Shown: positions 44,284 to 53,654, counted from the stretch's first letter. The stretch is 64,000 bases of DNA from Rugamonas apoptosis (GCF_014042355.1 NZ_JACEZU010000014.1:140243-204242); one strand, 5' to 3'. The notes: generated by a model not told the origin, from the letters alone. A program made the numbers and translations.

Positions 44284-44787
44284 ATGGGTAAGCGTATGCG
44301 CCGCTTCGGCCCGCTCCTGTCCCTGCCGCTGGCACTGGCCCTGCTGGGCGGGGGCGCCGCCGTCCGGGCCGAGAATGTCGGCTCGGTCGATACCGCGTTC
44401 CAGCTCCTGGGGCCGGATCACAAGGTGGTCGTGGAAGTATTCGACGATCCCCTGGTGGGCGGCGTCAGCTGCTATCTGTCGCGCGCCAAGACGGGCGGCT
44501 TCAAGGGCGCCATCGGCCTGGCCGAGGACAAGGCGGAAGCCTCCGTCGCCTGCCGCCAGGTGGGCGAGATTCATTTCAACGGTGAGCTGCCCAAGCAGGA
44601 AGAAGTGTTTTCCGAGCGGGCCTCCCTGCTGTTCAAGCATGTGCGCGTGGTGCGCATGGTGGACGCCCGGCGCAACGCCCTGGTCTACCTCGTCTATTCC
44701 GATCGCCTGATCGATGGCAGCCCGAAAAACAGCGTGACGGCGGTGCCTGTTCCTGCCAATATGCCTGTGCCCCTGCGGCGTAAATAA
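44284..44787 (+). CDS. creA: CreA-family periplasmic protein
   Basis: A 167-residue protein with a signal peptide (FGPLLSLPLALALLGGGAAVRA). Mature motifs: ENVGSVDTAFQLLGPDHKVVVEVFDDPLVGGVSCYLSRAKTGG-type segment, then VACRQVG and the VYLVYSDRLIDGSPKNSVTAVP end. This is the CreA (YjjA-like) family with a Cys pair, one in VSCYL and one in ACRQ. Function is not established. The ATG at 44284 is chosen; ATG at 44296 is also reasonable. It is followed by a lipoprotein gene 54 bases downstream. Confidence 0.9.
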   Translation: MGKRMRRFGPLLSLPLALALLGGGAAVRAENVGSVDTAFQLLGPDHKVVVEVFDDPLVGGVSCYLSRAKTGGFKGAIGLAEDKAEASVACRQVGEIHFNGELPKQEEVFSERASLLFKHVRVVRMVDARRNALVYLVYSDRLIDGSPKNSVTAVPVPANMPVPLRRK

Positions 44788-44841
44788 TTCCCTGTCGCGG
44801 ACCGCTGTCCGCACTGTTCGAGGTTTACCACGAGGCTTATC

Positions 44842-45276
44842 ATGTTTCGACTCGCCGCCTGCGCATGCCTGGCCCTGCTGGCCGGTTGCGCCACCTTGAC
44901 TGAATCGCCCCAGCAGGACGTGCTGGTGCAAACCATCCTGGACCACCATGCATTGTCCGGCGTGGGCTGTGTGCTCTACAACGACGTGGGCAAGTGGTTC
45001 GTCACCACGCCGGCGCGCGTCACCATCCGCAAGAGCGCGGGCGCGCTGCGCATCGATTGCCGCAAGGATGGCGGCGACTGGGCGTATGAGAAAGTGGAGT
45101 CGAAGGTCAACGCGACCTTATGGGGTAACGTGGTGCTGACGGCCGGTGCCGGCTATTTCGTCGACCGTAACACGGGCGCGGGATTCGAGTACCCATCCAC
45201 GCTGACGGTCACCATGCACAAGGGCGATGCGGGGGAGGGGGCGCCGCCGCCGCCGGCTGGCGTGACGGTGTTCTGA
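44842..45276 (+). CDS. Putative outer-membrane lipoprotein
   Basis: A 144-residue lipoprotein. The signal MFRLAACACLALLAGC has a lipobox LLAGC, with the acyl-accepting Cys at 16, followed by ATLT. The mature part has the motif GVGCVLYNDVGKWFVTTPARVTIRKS and a VNATLWGNVVLTAGAGYFVDRNTGAGFEYP region, which resembles lipoproteins whose C-terminus carries a glycine-zipper-like hydrophobic stretch. A short Pro-rich end follows. Function unknown. It closes the plus-strand group before pepA. Confidence 0.85.
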   Translation: MFRLAACACLALLAGCATLTESPQQDVLVQTILDHHALSGVGCVLYNDVGKWFVTTPARVTIRKSAGALRIDCRKDGGDWAYEKVESKVNATLWGNVVLTAGAGYFVDRNTGAGFEYPSTLTVTMHKGDAGEGAPPPPAGVTVF

Positions 45277-45299
45277 CGCGGTGCGCATGCGGTGCCAAT

Positions 45300-45332
45300 A
45301 AAAATGGCGAACCGGCCGCGCCGGTTCGCCAT
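45300..45332 (-). terminator. Intrinsic terminator of pepA
   Basis: A perfect 13-bp stem (ATGGCGAACCGGC at 45304-45316, reverse complement at 45320-45332) with a CGC loop. Read on the minus strand it is followed by TTTTATT. It may also stop the plus-strand lipoprotein gene, though without a T run. Confidence 0.8.
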
Positions 45333-45352
45333 CGAGACTACGCGCTACCGTG

Positions 45353-46846
45353 TCAGGCGCGGTTGATCAGGAAGTTGCTCAGCAGGGGAACCGGACGGCC
45401 GGTGGCGCCCTTGGCGCCGCCCGACTTCCAGGCCGTGCCGGCGATATCGAGGTGGGCCCAGGTGTACTTGCGGGTGAAGTTCTCCAGGAACGCGGCCGCC
45501 GTGCACGAGGCGCCGCCCGGAGTGCCGATGTTGGCCAGGTCGGCGAAGTTGGACTTCAGCTGTTCGTTGTACAGCTCACCGATCGGCAAACGCCATGCCG
45601 TGTCGCTGGCGGCCTTGCCGGCGGCCAGCAGTTCGGCGGCCAGCTTTTCGTGGGCTTCATCTTCGCGCGTGAACAGGCCGCTGTTGTGGTGGCCCAGGGC
45701 CACGATGCAGGCGCCCGTCAGGGTGGCGATGTCGATCACGGCGGCCGGGTTGAAGCGCTCGGCGTAGGTCAGCGCATCGCACAGCACCAGGCGGCCTTCG
45801 GCGTCGGTGTTGAGGATCTCGATGGTCAGGCCGTTCATGGAGGTGACGATGTCGCCCGGCTTGGTGGCGCGGCCCGACGGCATGTTCTCGCAGGCGGCGA
45901 TCACGCCGATCACGTTCAACTTCAAATTCATTTCGCCGATGGCGCGGAAGGTGCCCAGCACCGAGGCGGCGCCGCCCATGTCGTACTTCATCTCGTCCAT
46001 GCCGGGCCCGGCCTTGAGCGAAATGCCGCCCGTGTCGAAGGTGATGCCTTTACCGACCAGCACCACCGGCGCATCCTTGGCCTTGCCGCCCATGTGCTTG
46101 ATGACGATGAATTTCGGCGGCTGCTCGCTGCCGTTGGTGACCGACAGGAAGCTGTTCATCTTCAGCGATTCGAGCTGCTTGCGGTCCAGGATCTCGACCT
46201 CGAACTTGTAGTCCTTGCCCAGCTTCTTGGCCGTGTTGGCCAGATAGGTGGGGGTGCAGACGTTGGCCGACAGGTTGCCCAGTTCCTTGGTCAGGTCCAT
46301 GCCGTTGGCGATGGCGATCGCCTGTGCCAGCGCCAGCTTGGTGCCGGCGGTGTTGGGCACGGCCAGCACGATCTTCTTCACGCCCGTGGGCGCCGGGTCT
46401 TTCTTGCTCTTCTGGCCGTCGGTACGGAACATGCCTTCGTGTGCCGATTGCACCACGTTGCGGATGGCCCAGTTCACATCGCGCTCTTTCACTTCCGTCA
46501 TCGGTAATGCGATAATGGCGTCGCTCGCGCCCAGCGCGGCGAAAGCCTTGAGCGCGGCGCCCACGGCGCTGGCGAAGTTCTTCTCGCTGGCCGATTCGTC
46601 GCTACCCAGGCCCACCAGCAGCACGCGCTCGGCCGCCGCACCCTTCACGCCGCGCAGCAGCAGCGTGCTGCCGGCCTTGCCGGTGATGTCGCCGGACTTC
46701 AGGGCGGCAGTGATTTCACCAGCGCTGTCGAGCGCCTTGGCGGCGGCCGACAGTTTCTTGTTTTCGAAAACCGCAACGGCGACGCAGCCGGTCTTGGCCG
46801 ACGCGATGGTGTTTTTTGTGTCGAATGCTTTTATGCTAAAGTCCAT
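45353..46846 (-). CDS. pepA: Cytosol aminopeptidase (leucyl aminopeptidase)
   Basis: A 497-residue M17-family hexameric aminopeptidase using two metal ions. The C-terminal catalytic domain contains VLVGKGITFDTGGISLK, MDEMKYDMGGAASVLG, and the family's invariant NTDAEGRLVLCDALTYAE (metal ligands Asp and Glu, catalytic Arg). The N-terminal domain is the less conserved regulatory part. The start ATG at 46844-46846 matches the family length. It diverges from lptF, with 111 bases between the two starts, the common pepA-lptF-lptG arrangement. Confidence 0.96.
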   Translation of the reverse strand: MDFSIKAFDTKNTIASAKTGCVAVAVFENKKLSAAAKALDSAGEITAALKSGDITGKAGSTLLLRGVKGAAAERVLLVGLGSDESASEKNFASAVGAALKAFAALGASDAIIALPMTEVKERDVNWAIRNVVQSAHEGMFRTDGQKSKKDPAPTGVKKIVLAVPNTAGTKLALAQAIAIANGMDLTKELGNLSANVCTPTYLANTAKKLGKDYKFEVEILDRKQLESLKMNSFLSVTNGSEQPPKFIVIKHMGGKAKDAPVVLVGKGITFDTGGISLKAGPGMDEMKYDMGGAASVLGTFRAIGEMNLKLNVIGVIAACENMPSGRATKPGDIVTSMNGLTIEILNTDAEGRLVLCDALTYAERFNPAAVIDIATLTGACIVALGHHNSGLFTREDEAHEKLAAELLAAGKAASDTAWRLPIGELYNEQLKSNFADLANIGTPGGASCTAAAFLENFTRKYTWAHLDIAGTAWKSGGAKGATGRPVPLLSNFLINRA

Positions 46847-46957
46847 TGGATTCTCCGTATCGTGTGCTTGTCATGCGCGCCTTGTGAGCCGCGGCATCGT
46901 ACTTAACCTAAGGATGCGTGGTTTCGCATCCTTAACTACCGAATTATAAAGCTTCAC

Positions 46958-48091
46958 ATGATCTTTCAACGTGCCCTTCAACGCGAGATGGCCAGTGCGG
47001 CCGGGGCGACCTTCACCGTGTTGTTCAGTATTTCCGTCACCTGGACCCTGATTACCATCCTCGGCAAGGCCGCCGGCGGCAAGGTCGCGTCGAGCGATGT
47101 GCTGGCCCTGATCCTGTTCGCGGCCCTGAATTATCTGCCCACCATCCTGATTCTCACCAGCTTTATTTCGGTGCTGATGGTGGTCACGCGCAGCTACCGC
47201 GATTCCGAAATGGTAGTGTGGTTCGCCTCGGGCCTGAGCCTGACCCGGTGGATACGCCCGGTGCTCAACTTCGGCCTGCCGATGGTGCTGCTGACGGCCG
47301 CGCTCAGTTTTGTCGCCACGCCGTGGGCCAAGCAGAAAAGCTCGGAGTACATCGAACGGTTCGAAAAGCGCGAGGACTTGCAGAAGGTCTCGCCCGGCCA
47401 GTTCCGCGAATCGGCGTCCACCAACCGCATCTTCTTCGTGGAAGGGGCGGACGGCAAGTCGCCAGTGGTGCAGAACGTGTTCGTCAACACGGTGGACGAA
47501 CATGGCACGGCCGTCATCGTGGCGCGTGAAGGCGTGATCACGACGGGCCAGAACGGGGAGCGCTATCTGGTGCTGAAGAACGGCCGGCGCTACCAGGGCG
47601 TGCCGGGCCAGTCGGACTTCCAGACCATGGAGTTCGAGCGCTACAGCATGCGGGTGGCCAACCATGCGCAGGACCTGGAGTCCGACCATAGTGCCGACGC
47701 GCTCACCACCATGGCCCTGCTCAAGCTGACCAGCAACGAGGCGCGCGCCGAACTGCTGTGGCGCATCGCTTCGCCGATGACCTGTCTGGTGCTGATCCTG
47801 CTGGCCATTCCGCTCGGTTTCGTCAATCCGCGCGCCGGCAGTTCGGCCAACCTGATCATCGCGCTGCTGGTGTTCTTCAGCTACAGCAACCTGGTCAAGC
47901 TGGTCGAGGCCAGCGTCAAGCAGGGCCGCATCGGCTTCGCGTTGTCGTGGTGGCCGCTGCACGTGGCCGCCGCGCTGGCCGTGCTGGGCCTGTTCGCGTG
48001 GCGCTTGAACCTGAACCACCGCTACCATCCGCTGGCGTTGCTGGCGTCCTTCAAGCGCGCCGGCGCCCGCAAGGAAGGGGCGGCCAAATGA
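46958..48091 (+). CDS. lptF: LPS export ABC transporter permease LptF
   Basis: A 377-residue permease of the YjgP/YjgQ family. With LptG and the LptB ATPase it extracts LPS from the inner membrane. Six transmembrane segments: one near residues 15-45, two at about 50-120, a long periplasmic beta-jellyroll domain (about 130-265), and three at the C-terminus (LILLAIPLGFVNPRAGSSANLIIA). It starts with IFQRALQREMASAAGATF, the conserved LptF N-terminus. Overlap with lptG is an ATGA. The upstream region is shared with divergent pepA. Confidence 0.95.
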   Translation: MIFQRALQREMASAAGATFTVLFSISVTWTLITILGKAAGGKVASSDVLALILFAALNYLPTILILTSFISVLMVVTRSYRDSEMVVWFASGLSLTRWIRPVLNFGLPMVLLTAALSFVATPWAKQKSSEYIERFEKREDLQKVSPGQFRESASTNRIFFVEGADGKSPVVQNVFVNTVDEHGTAVIVAREGVITTGQNGERYLVLKNGRRYQGVPGQSDFQTMEFERYSMRVANHAQDLESDHSADALTTMALLKLTSNEARAELLWRIASPMTCLVLILLAIPLGFVNPRAGSSANLIIALLVFFSYSNLVKLVEASVKQGRIGFALSWWPLHVAAALAVLGLFAWRLNLNHRYHPLALLASFKRAGARKEGAAK

Positions 48092-49257
48092 AGATACTGC
48101 AGCGTTATTTCGCCGTCTCCATCCTGCAGGCGGTGGCCTTCGTGCTGGTGGCCTTCCTGGCCCTGCAAGCGTTCATGGACTTGACGGGGGAACTGCCTTC
48201 GATCGGCAAGAACGGCTACGCCATCCAGCACGCCTTCCTGTACGTGCTGATCCTGTTGCCGGGCCATGTGTACGAGGTGATGCCGCTGGCGGCGCTGATC
48301 GGCACCATCTACACCATGGCGCAATTCGCTTCCACTTCCGAATTCACCATCATGCGCGCCTCCAGCATGTCGACCGGCATGGTGGCCTGGATGCTGGCCA
48401 AGATCGGTGTGGTGCTGGTGATTATCACCTTCATCTTCGGTGAGTTGATCGCGCCCCGTACGGCGCCCATCGCCGACAAGATCAAGCTGGCCGCGCGCGG
48501 CGCCGCCGTGTCGGCCGAATTCCGCTCCGGCATGTGGACCAAGGATATCGTCAAGAGCGAAGGCATGGCGGGCGCGGTGACCGGTTCGCGCTTCTTCAAC
48601 GTGCGCGAGGTGCGCCCCGATGGCCAATTGGCCGACGTCAAGCTGTACGAATTCGACACCAACTTCCGTCTGCGCTCGCTCACGCTGGCCAAGAGCGGCA
48701 CCTACCAGGGCAACAACACCTGGCGCCTGGCGGACGTGACGGAGAACCTGTTTACCAATTCCGAGCTGCTCAAGCCGGGCAGCGAGGCCAATGTGGGGAA
48801 CCATTTCGCGCAAGCGTCCAGCGCCGTCACCACGCGCCACAGCGCCACGCTGGACCTGGTGTCGGAAATCACGCCCAAGATCCTGTCCGTGTCCGGCGCC
48901 GATCCGGAGCGCATGTCGGCCAACGAGCTGGCCGTGTACACCCGCCACCTGCAGGAGAACAAGCAGGAGACGGAGCGTTTCAAGATCGCGTTCTGGAAAA
49001 AGCTGTTCGACCCGCTGGCCATTTTCGTGCTGATGGCGCTGGCGCTGCCGTTCGCCTACCTGCATACGCGCGCGGGCGGCGTGAGCCTGAAGATCTTCGT
49101 CGGCATCATGATCGGCGTGAGCTTCCTGCTGATTAACACGCTGTTCTCGCATCTGGGCCTGCTCAGCACCTGGCCCGCCATTGTGACGGCGATCGCCCCG
49201 AGCGCCTTGTTCCTGCTGCTGGCGCTGGGCGCCTTGTGGTGGGTGGAGAGACATTGA
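48088..49257 (+). CDS. lptG: LPS export ABC transporter permease LptG
   Basis: A 389-residue YjgP/YjgQ permease, the partner of LptF. It starts MKILQRYFAVSILQAVAFVL and has the conserved EVMPLAALIGTIYTMAQFASTSEFTIMRASSMS coupling-helix region (only parts quoted), a periplasmic domain and C-terminal helices with FDPLAIFVLMALALPFAYLHTRAGG. The start is the ATGA overlap with lptF; the frame open further upstream overlaps lptF and is not used. Its stop shares a base with the start of the cbiX-like gene. Confidence 0.95.
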   Translation: MKILQRYFAVSILQAVAFVLVAFLALQAFMDLTGELPSIGKNGYAIQHAFLYVLILLPGHVYEVMPLAALIGTIYTMAQFASTSEFTIMRASSMSTGMVAWMLAKIGVVLVIITFIFGELIAPRTAPIADKIKLAARGAAVSAEFRSGMWTKDIVKSEGMAGAVTGSRFFNVREVRPDGQLADVKLYEFDTNFRLRSLTLAKSGTYQGNNTWRLADVTENLFTNSELLKPGSEANVGNHFAQASSAVTTRHSATLDLVSEITPKILSVSGADPERMSANELAVYTRHLQENKQETERFKIAFWKKLFDPLAIFVLMALALPFAYLHTRAGGVSLKIFVGIMIGVSFLLINTLFSHLGLLSTWPAIVTAIAPSALFLLLALGALWWVERH

Positions 49258-49634
49258 TGGCCAAGCGTGCCCTGATCCTGTTCGCCCACGGCGCCCGCGC
49301 CGCCTCCTGGGCCGCCCCATTCGAACGCCTGCGCGACATGGCGCAGGCGCGCATGCCCGACGTGTGCGTGTCGCTGGCGTTCCTGGAATTGATGACGCCA
49401 CAGTTGCCGGAGCTGGTGGCCGAGCTGGTGCGCAGCGGCATCACGCAGGTCACGGTGGTGCCGGTGTTCCTGGGGCAGGGCGGCCACGTGCTGCGCGATC
49501 TGCCCCTGATGGTGGAGCAGTTGCGCACCGCCCATCCCCAGGCCACCATCAGCGTGGCCGAAGCGGCTGGCGAAAACGCGGCCGTGCTGAACGCCATTTG
49601 CGATTACTGCATAGGCACGCTGGGCGCGCCCTGA
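49257..49634 (+). CDS. CbiX/SirB-like sirohydrochlorin chelatase
   Basis: A 125-residue small CbiX-type chelatase that inserts metal (Fe2+ for siroheme) into sirohydrochlorin. Features: ALILFAHGARAASWAAPFERL with the metal-binding His, FLELMTPQLPELVAEL, and VTVVPVFLGQGGHVLRDLP with the second His. It overlaps lptG by one base (TGATG), so it may be translated with the LPS genes. Its biochemical partner, the uroporphyrinogen methyltransferase (51 kb), and the siroheme user CysI are encoded in the next operon, which suggests it makes siroheme for sulfite reduction. Confidence 0.88.
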   Translation: MAKRALILFAHGARAASWAAPFERLRDMAQARMPDVCVSLAFLELMTPQLPELVAELVRSGITQVTVVPVFLGQGGHVLRDLPLMVEQLRTAHPQATISVAEAAGENAAVLNAICDYCIGTLGAP

Positions 49635-49651
49635 GCGACGCTTATTCGAAC

Positions 49652-50464
49652 TTACTTTGCAGCGCGCCGTTTCAGCGTGATTTCGAACAGCTTGGGCCAC
49701 TGCTTGCCCGTCACGAACAGGCGGCCGCTGGCCGGGTCGTAGGCGATGCCGTTGAGGACATCGTCGGGCCCCATCTGCTTGCGCTCGGCCCGCAACAGGC
49801 CGCTCAGGTCGATCCAGCCCACCACGTTGCCGCTGGCCGGATCGATGCGGGCGATCACGTCCGTCTGCCAGATGTTGGCGTAGATCTCGCCGTTGACCCA
49901 TTCCAGCTCGTTGATCTGATCCACCGGCACGCCGTTCACGGTGACGGCGATGCGCCGTACTTCGCGCTGCGTGGCCGGGTCGAGCAGGCGCAGCTCATTG
50001 CTGCCGTCGCTCATGATCAATTGCTTGCCGTCCTGGGTCAGGCCCCAGCCTTCGCCGGGATACGAGAACGTGCGTTTGAGTTTGAAGCTGGCCAGGTCGA
50101 ACACATAGCCGGTCTGCGACTGCCACGTGATGCCGAACAGTTCATTGCCCCACACCGTCATGCCTTCGCCGAACACGTCGGCCGGCAGGTTGGCTTGCTG
50201 CAGCACGCGGCCCGTCTCCAGGTTCACTTTGCGGATCGAGGAGCGGCCATGCATGCCGGTGCTCTCGTACAGGAAACCGTCGCGGTACAGCAGCCCTTGC
50301 GTGAAGGCTTGCGGGTCATGCGGATAGGTGTGGACGACGGTGATGTCGTAGACGGGAATGGTATCGGCCAGCGCCGGTGCGCCCACGGGGCCGAGCATCA
50401 GGGCCGCGCACAGCAGCCACTTGGATATTGCCGGTTTCAGACCGGTTTCACGCACCATACGCAC
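49652..50464 (-). CDS. Glutamine cyclotransferase family protein
   Basis: A 270-residue secreted protein of the plant/bacterial glutaminyl-peptide cyclotransferase type (five-bladed beta propeller). Signal peptide: WLLCAALMLGPVGAPALA. The body repeats HDPQAFTQGLLYRDGFLYESTG, GEGMTVWGNELFGITWQ and LEWVNGEIYANIWQTDVIARIDP. These are the family's characteristic propeller strands. The enzyme cyclises N-terminal Gln to pyroglutamate. The GTG at 50464 has a GGGAGG site at 5 bases; the ATG at 50458 is an alternative. It is convergent with cbiX. Confidence 0.9.
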   Translation of the reverse strand: MRMVRETGLKPAISKWLLCAALMLGPVGAPALADTIPVYDITVVHTYPHDPQAFTQGLLYRDGFLYESTGMHGRSSIRKVNLETGRVLQQANLPADVFGEGMTVWGNELFGITWQSQTGYVFDLASFKLKRTFSYPGEGWGLTQDGKQLIMSDGSNELRLLDPATQREVRRIAVTVNGVPVDQINELEWVNGEIYANIWQTDVIARIDPASGNVVGWIDLSGLLRAERKQMGPDDVLNGIAYDPASGRLFVTGKQWPKLFEITLKRRAAK

Positions 50465-50557
50465 TGCCGCCTCCCAGGCTGAATCAAAGCGACCATTATA
50501 AGGGCAGACAGGGGCAGGCTGGCGCGCCGGTGTGTCCGGCTGCGCCGCGGTGGGAGA

Positions 50558-51328
50558 TCAGGCGCGGTGCTGCAAGGCGTCGATGGCGGCGGCGATATCG
50601 TCGGTGATATCGGCCGGCTGGTGGCTGCGCACTTTCATGGCGTCGCCCAGCATGACGAGCACGGGGCCGTGGGCCGGACCCAGGCCGTGGGCCAGCGAGT
50701 CGAGCGTCAGGCGGCGGATGCGCTGGTCGGGGCGGCTGCAGTTTTCGATCACCACCACCGGGGTATCGGGCCGGCGGCCCTGGGCCAGCATGCGCGCGGC
50801 GGTGGCCGTCGCTTCGCGGCCGCCCATGTACTGCACCAGGGTGTCGGTGTCGGGAATGGCGTGATGATCGCTGTGTTCGGGCGCCGTGCTGGAAGTGAAG
50901 AAGGCCACGCTGCGCGCCACGCCGCGCTTGGTGAGCGGCTGTTTGGTGGCGGCGGCGGCGGCCAGCGCGGTGGTGATGCCGGGCACCACCTCCACGTCGA
51001 TGCCGGCTTCCTCCAGCGCGCGCAATTCCTCGTCGGCGCGGCCGAACAGCATCGGATCGCCGCCCTTGAGGCGCACCACCAGCGGCACCTTGCCGGCGTA
51101 ATCGACCAGTTGCTTGTTGATGAATTGCTGGGCCGTGGACAACTGGCCGTAGCGTTTGCCAACCAGGATTTTTTCAGCTTGAGGACACAGCGCCAGCATC
51201 TCGTCCGTCACCAGGGCATCGTGCAGCACCACGTCGGCCTGCGCCAGCAGGCGCGCGCCGCGCAGTGTGATGAGGTCCTGGGCGCCGGGACCGGCGCCGA
51301 TCAGGTAGACTTTTCCGAGAGCTGGCAT
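50558..51328 (-). CDS. cobA: Uroporphyrinogen-III C-methyltransferase
   Basis: A 256-residue SAM-dependent methyltransferase (SUMT) that makes precorrin-2, the siroheme precursor. Motifs: VYLIGAGPGAQDLITLRGARLL, GDPMLFGRADEELRAL (substrate site), VVPGITTALAAAAA, and LVMLGDAMKV. It is the last gene of the sulfate assimilation operon, 21 bases after cysN, with GGAGATACCGCC before its ATG. It is short and lacks the precorrin-2 dehydrogenase/ferrochelatase half of CysG, so the other siroheme steps need separate enzymes such as the CbiX-like protein. Confidence 0.94.
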   Translation of the reverse strand: MPALGKVYLIGAGPGAQDLITLRGARLLAQADVVLHDALVTDEMLALCPQAEKILVGKRYGQLSTAQQFINKQLVDYAGKVPLVVRLKGGDPMLFGRADEELRALEEAGIDVEVVPGITTALAAAAATKQPLTKRGVARSVAFFTSSTAPEHSDHHAIPDTDTLVQYMGGREATATAARMLAQGRRPDTPVVVIENCSRPDQRIRRLTLDSLAHGLGPAHGPVLVMLGDAMKVRSHQPADITDDIAAAIDALQHRA

Positions 51329-51349
51329 GGCGGTATCTCCTTATGCGCC

Positions 51350-52663
51350 TTAAGCCGCGCCGTCCAAACGGATCATGCCGGCCGCCACGGTCTGGTGGCT
51401 CACTTCATCGATCAGGATGAAAGCGCCGGTGGCGCGGATGTCGGCGTAGGCGTCGGCCGCCAGCGGCTGCTGCACGTTCAGCGCAATGCGGGCGATGTCG
51501 TTCAGCTTCAGGCCGTCGGCGCTGTGGCGCTGCTGGGTGTTGATGTCCAATACCGAGTCGATTGCCGTCACCTTGGCGCCGGTCTGGCGGGTGCCGTGCT
51601 TGATCCAGTATTTGCGGCGTGGATCCAGCGGTTCATCCGACATCCAGCACACGTCCGCGTTGAGCGTCTTGAGCAGGGTGGCTGGCTGCTCGGCGCCGGC
51701 CAGCAGGTCGCCGCGCGAGATGTCCAGATATTCGTTCAGCAGCAGCGTGACGGACTGGCCTACCACGGCCGACTGATGCGAACCTTCCAGCGTGACGATG
51801 TCCTTCACGGTGGCGCTTTGGCCGGATGGCTGCACCACCAGCTTGTCGCCCACGCTGACCTTGCCCGCCTCGATGCGGCCCATGTAGCCGCGGAAGTCGT
51901 TCGCTTCGTGGCCGTTGTGGCGCGCCACCAGCTGCACCGGGAAACGGAACGGCGCGTTGTGCGATTCGTCGTACACGGACAGCGATTCGAGCAGCTCGAT
52001 CAGGGTAGGACCCTGGTACCAGGCCAGCTTGTCGCTCTTGTCCACCACGTTGTCGCCGGTCAGGGCCGACAGCGGGATAGGCGTGATGTCCTTCAGGCCC
52101 AGCGTGGCGGCGAATTCGCCGTACGCCTTGACGATGCGGTCGTAGATCGCCTGGTCGTAGTTCACCAGGTCCATCTTGTTGACGGCCACCACCACGTGCT
52201 CGATCTGCAGCAGGTGGGCGATGGTGGAGTGGCGCTTGGTCTGGATCAAGAGGTCCACGCCGCCGTCCTCGCGCAGCTTGACCTTGGAGACGTCGATCAG
52301 GATGATGACCGCGTCGGCCGTGGAGGCGCCCGTCACCATGTTGCGGGTGTACTGCTCGTGGCCCGGCGTGTCGGCGATGATGAACTTGCGCTTGGGCGTG
52401 GCGAAGTAGCGGTAGGCCACGTCGATGGTGATGCCTTGCTCGCGTTCCGCTTCCAGGCCGTCCGTCAGCAGCGACAGGTCGACCGTGTCGCCGACGGTGC
52501 GCTTGTGCTTGGAGCGCGACATGGCGTCCAGCTGGTCGGCGAAGATGCCCTTGCTGTCGAACAGCAGGCGGCCGATCAGGGTGCTCTTGCCGTCGTCGAC
52601 GGAACCGGCGGTGATGAAGCGCAGCAGGCCGCGTTCGTTCAATTTGTCAGTGTTTGCGTTCAT
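51350..52663 (-). CDS. cysN: Sulfate adenylyltransferase subunit 1 (GTPase)
   Basis: A 437-residue EF-Tu-like GTPase that drives APS formation with CysD. It has ITAGSVDDGKSTLIGRLL (P-loop), DTPGHEQYTRNMVTGAS, NKMDLVN and the effector region, followed by the domain II/III beta barrels. There is no CysC fusion at the C-terminus. The ATG at 52661-52663 shares one base with the cysD stop. The order cysI-DUF934-cysH-cysD-cysN-SUMT on the minus strand is the usual betaproteobacterial sulfate operon. Confidence 0.96.
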   Translation of the reverse strand: MNANTDKLNERGLLRFITAGSVDDGKSTLIGRLLFDSKGIFADQLDAMSRSKHKRTVGDTVDLSLLTDGLEAEREQGITIDVAYRYFATPKRKFIIADTPGHEQYTRNMVTGASTADAVIILIDVSKVKLREDGGVDLLIQTKRHSTIAHLLQIEHVVVAVNKMDLVNYDQAIYDRIVKAYGEFAATLGLKDITPIPLSALTGDNVVDKSDKLAWYQGPTLIELLESLSVYDESHNAPFRFPVQLVARHNGHEANDFRGYMGRIEAGKVSVGDKLVVQPSGQSATVKDIVTLEGSHQSAVVGQSVTLLLNEYLDISRGDLLAGAEQPATLLKTLNADVCWMSDEPLDPRRKYWIKHGTRQTGAKVTAIDSVLDINTQQRHSADGLKLNDIARIALNVQQPLAADAYADIRATGAFILIDEVSHQTVAAGMIRLDGAA

Positions 52664-53607
52664 CAGAAGTATCCTGCTTTTTTACGTTTTTCCATCGAGG
52701 CTTCGGAAGTCTGGTCGTCCATCCGGGTGGCGCCGCGTTCGGTGATCTGGGTGATGGCCGTTTCGGCGATGATCGCCTCCACCGTCGCCGCGTCCGACGA
52801 CACGGGGCAGGTGCACGAGATGTCCCCCACGGTGCGGAAGCGCACCACCTGGGTTTCGACGGTCTCGCCATCGCGCGGCGGGGTCAGGTCGGTCAGCGGC
52901 ACCAGCAGGCCGTTGCGGGGGATGACCTGGCGTTCGTGGGCGAAGTAGATCGGCGGCAGTTCCAGCTTTTCACGGGCGATGTACTGCCACACGTCCAGTT
53001 CGGTCCAGTTCGAGATCGGGAACACGCGCATGTTCTCGCCGGGGTGGACGCGGGTGTTATACAGGTCCCACAGTTCCGGGCGCTGCGATTTCGGATCCCA
53101 GGCGCCGAATTCGTCGCGGAACGAGAAGATGCGTTCCTTGGCGCGGGCTTTTTCCTCGTCGCGGCGGGCGCCGCCGATGCAGGCGTCGAACTTGTGTTCA
53201 GCGATGGTTTCGAGCAGCGTGACGGCTTGCGCGGCGTTGCGCGAATCGGTGGCCGGGTTACGCAGCCGCACCGTGCCGCGCTTGATGGAATCCTCCACCG
53301 AGCCGACGATCAGGCGTTCGCCCAGTTCAGCCACGCGCTTGTCGCGGAAGGTGATCACTTCCGGGAAGTTGTGGCCGGTGTCCACGTGCACCAGCGGGAA
53401 CGGGAATTTACCGGGGCGGAAGGCCTTTTCGGCCAGGCGCAGCAGCACCACCGAGTCTTTGCCGCCCGAGAACAGCAGGGCAGGGTTGGCGCATTCGGCC
53501 GCCACTTCACGCATGATGTGGATCGCTTCCGATTCCAAAGCGTCGAGGTGGCGCGCATTGACGTCGCCGAGGCCGCGCGCGGCGGAGTTATCAACTAGAG
53601 CATTCAT
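52663..53607 (-). CDS. cysD: Sulfate adenylyltransferase subunit 2
   Basis: A 314-residue PAPS-reductase-fold enzyme that forms APS from sulfate and ATP. The N-terminal PP-motif SGGKDSVVLLRLAEKAF binds ATP pyrophosphate; HVDTGHNFPEV, GGARRDEEKARAKER and CPVSSDAATVEAII are standard CysD motifs. ATG at 53605-53607 begins MNALVDNSAARG. The longer frame up to 54045 overlaps cysH and is not used. It follows cysH by 47 bases. Confidence 0.96.
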   Translation of the reverse strand: MNALVDNSAARGLGDVNARHLDALESEAIHIMREVAAECANPALLFSGGKDSVVLLRLAEKAFRPGKFPFPLVHVDTGHNFPEVITFRDKRVAELGERLIVGSVEDSIKRGTVRLRNPATDSRNAAQAVTLLETIAEHKFDACIGGARRDEEKARAKERIFSFRDEFGAWDPKSQRPELWDLYNTRVHPGENMRVFPISNWTELDVWQYIAREKLELPPIYFAHERQVIPRNGLLVPLTDLTPPRDGETVETQVVRFRTVGDISCTCPVSSDAATVEAIIAETAITQITERGATRMDDQTSEASMEKRKKAGYF

Positions 53608-53654
53608 TGGACTGTGCCTATCTTCTTGATTCTGAATCTGTCTGTCAGTGTGGC

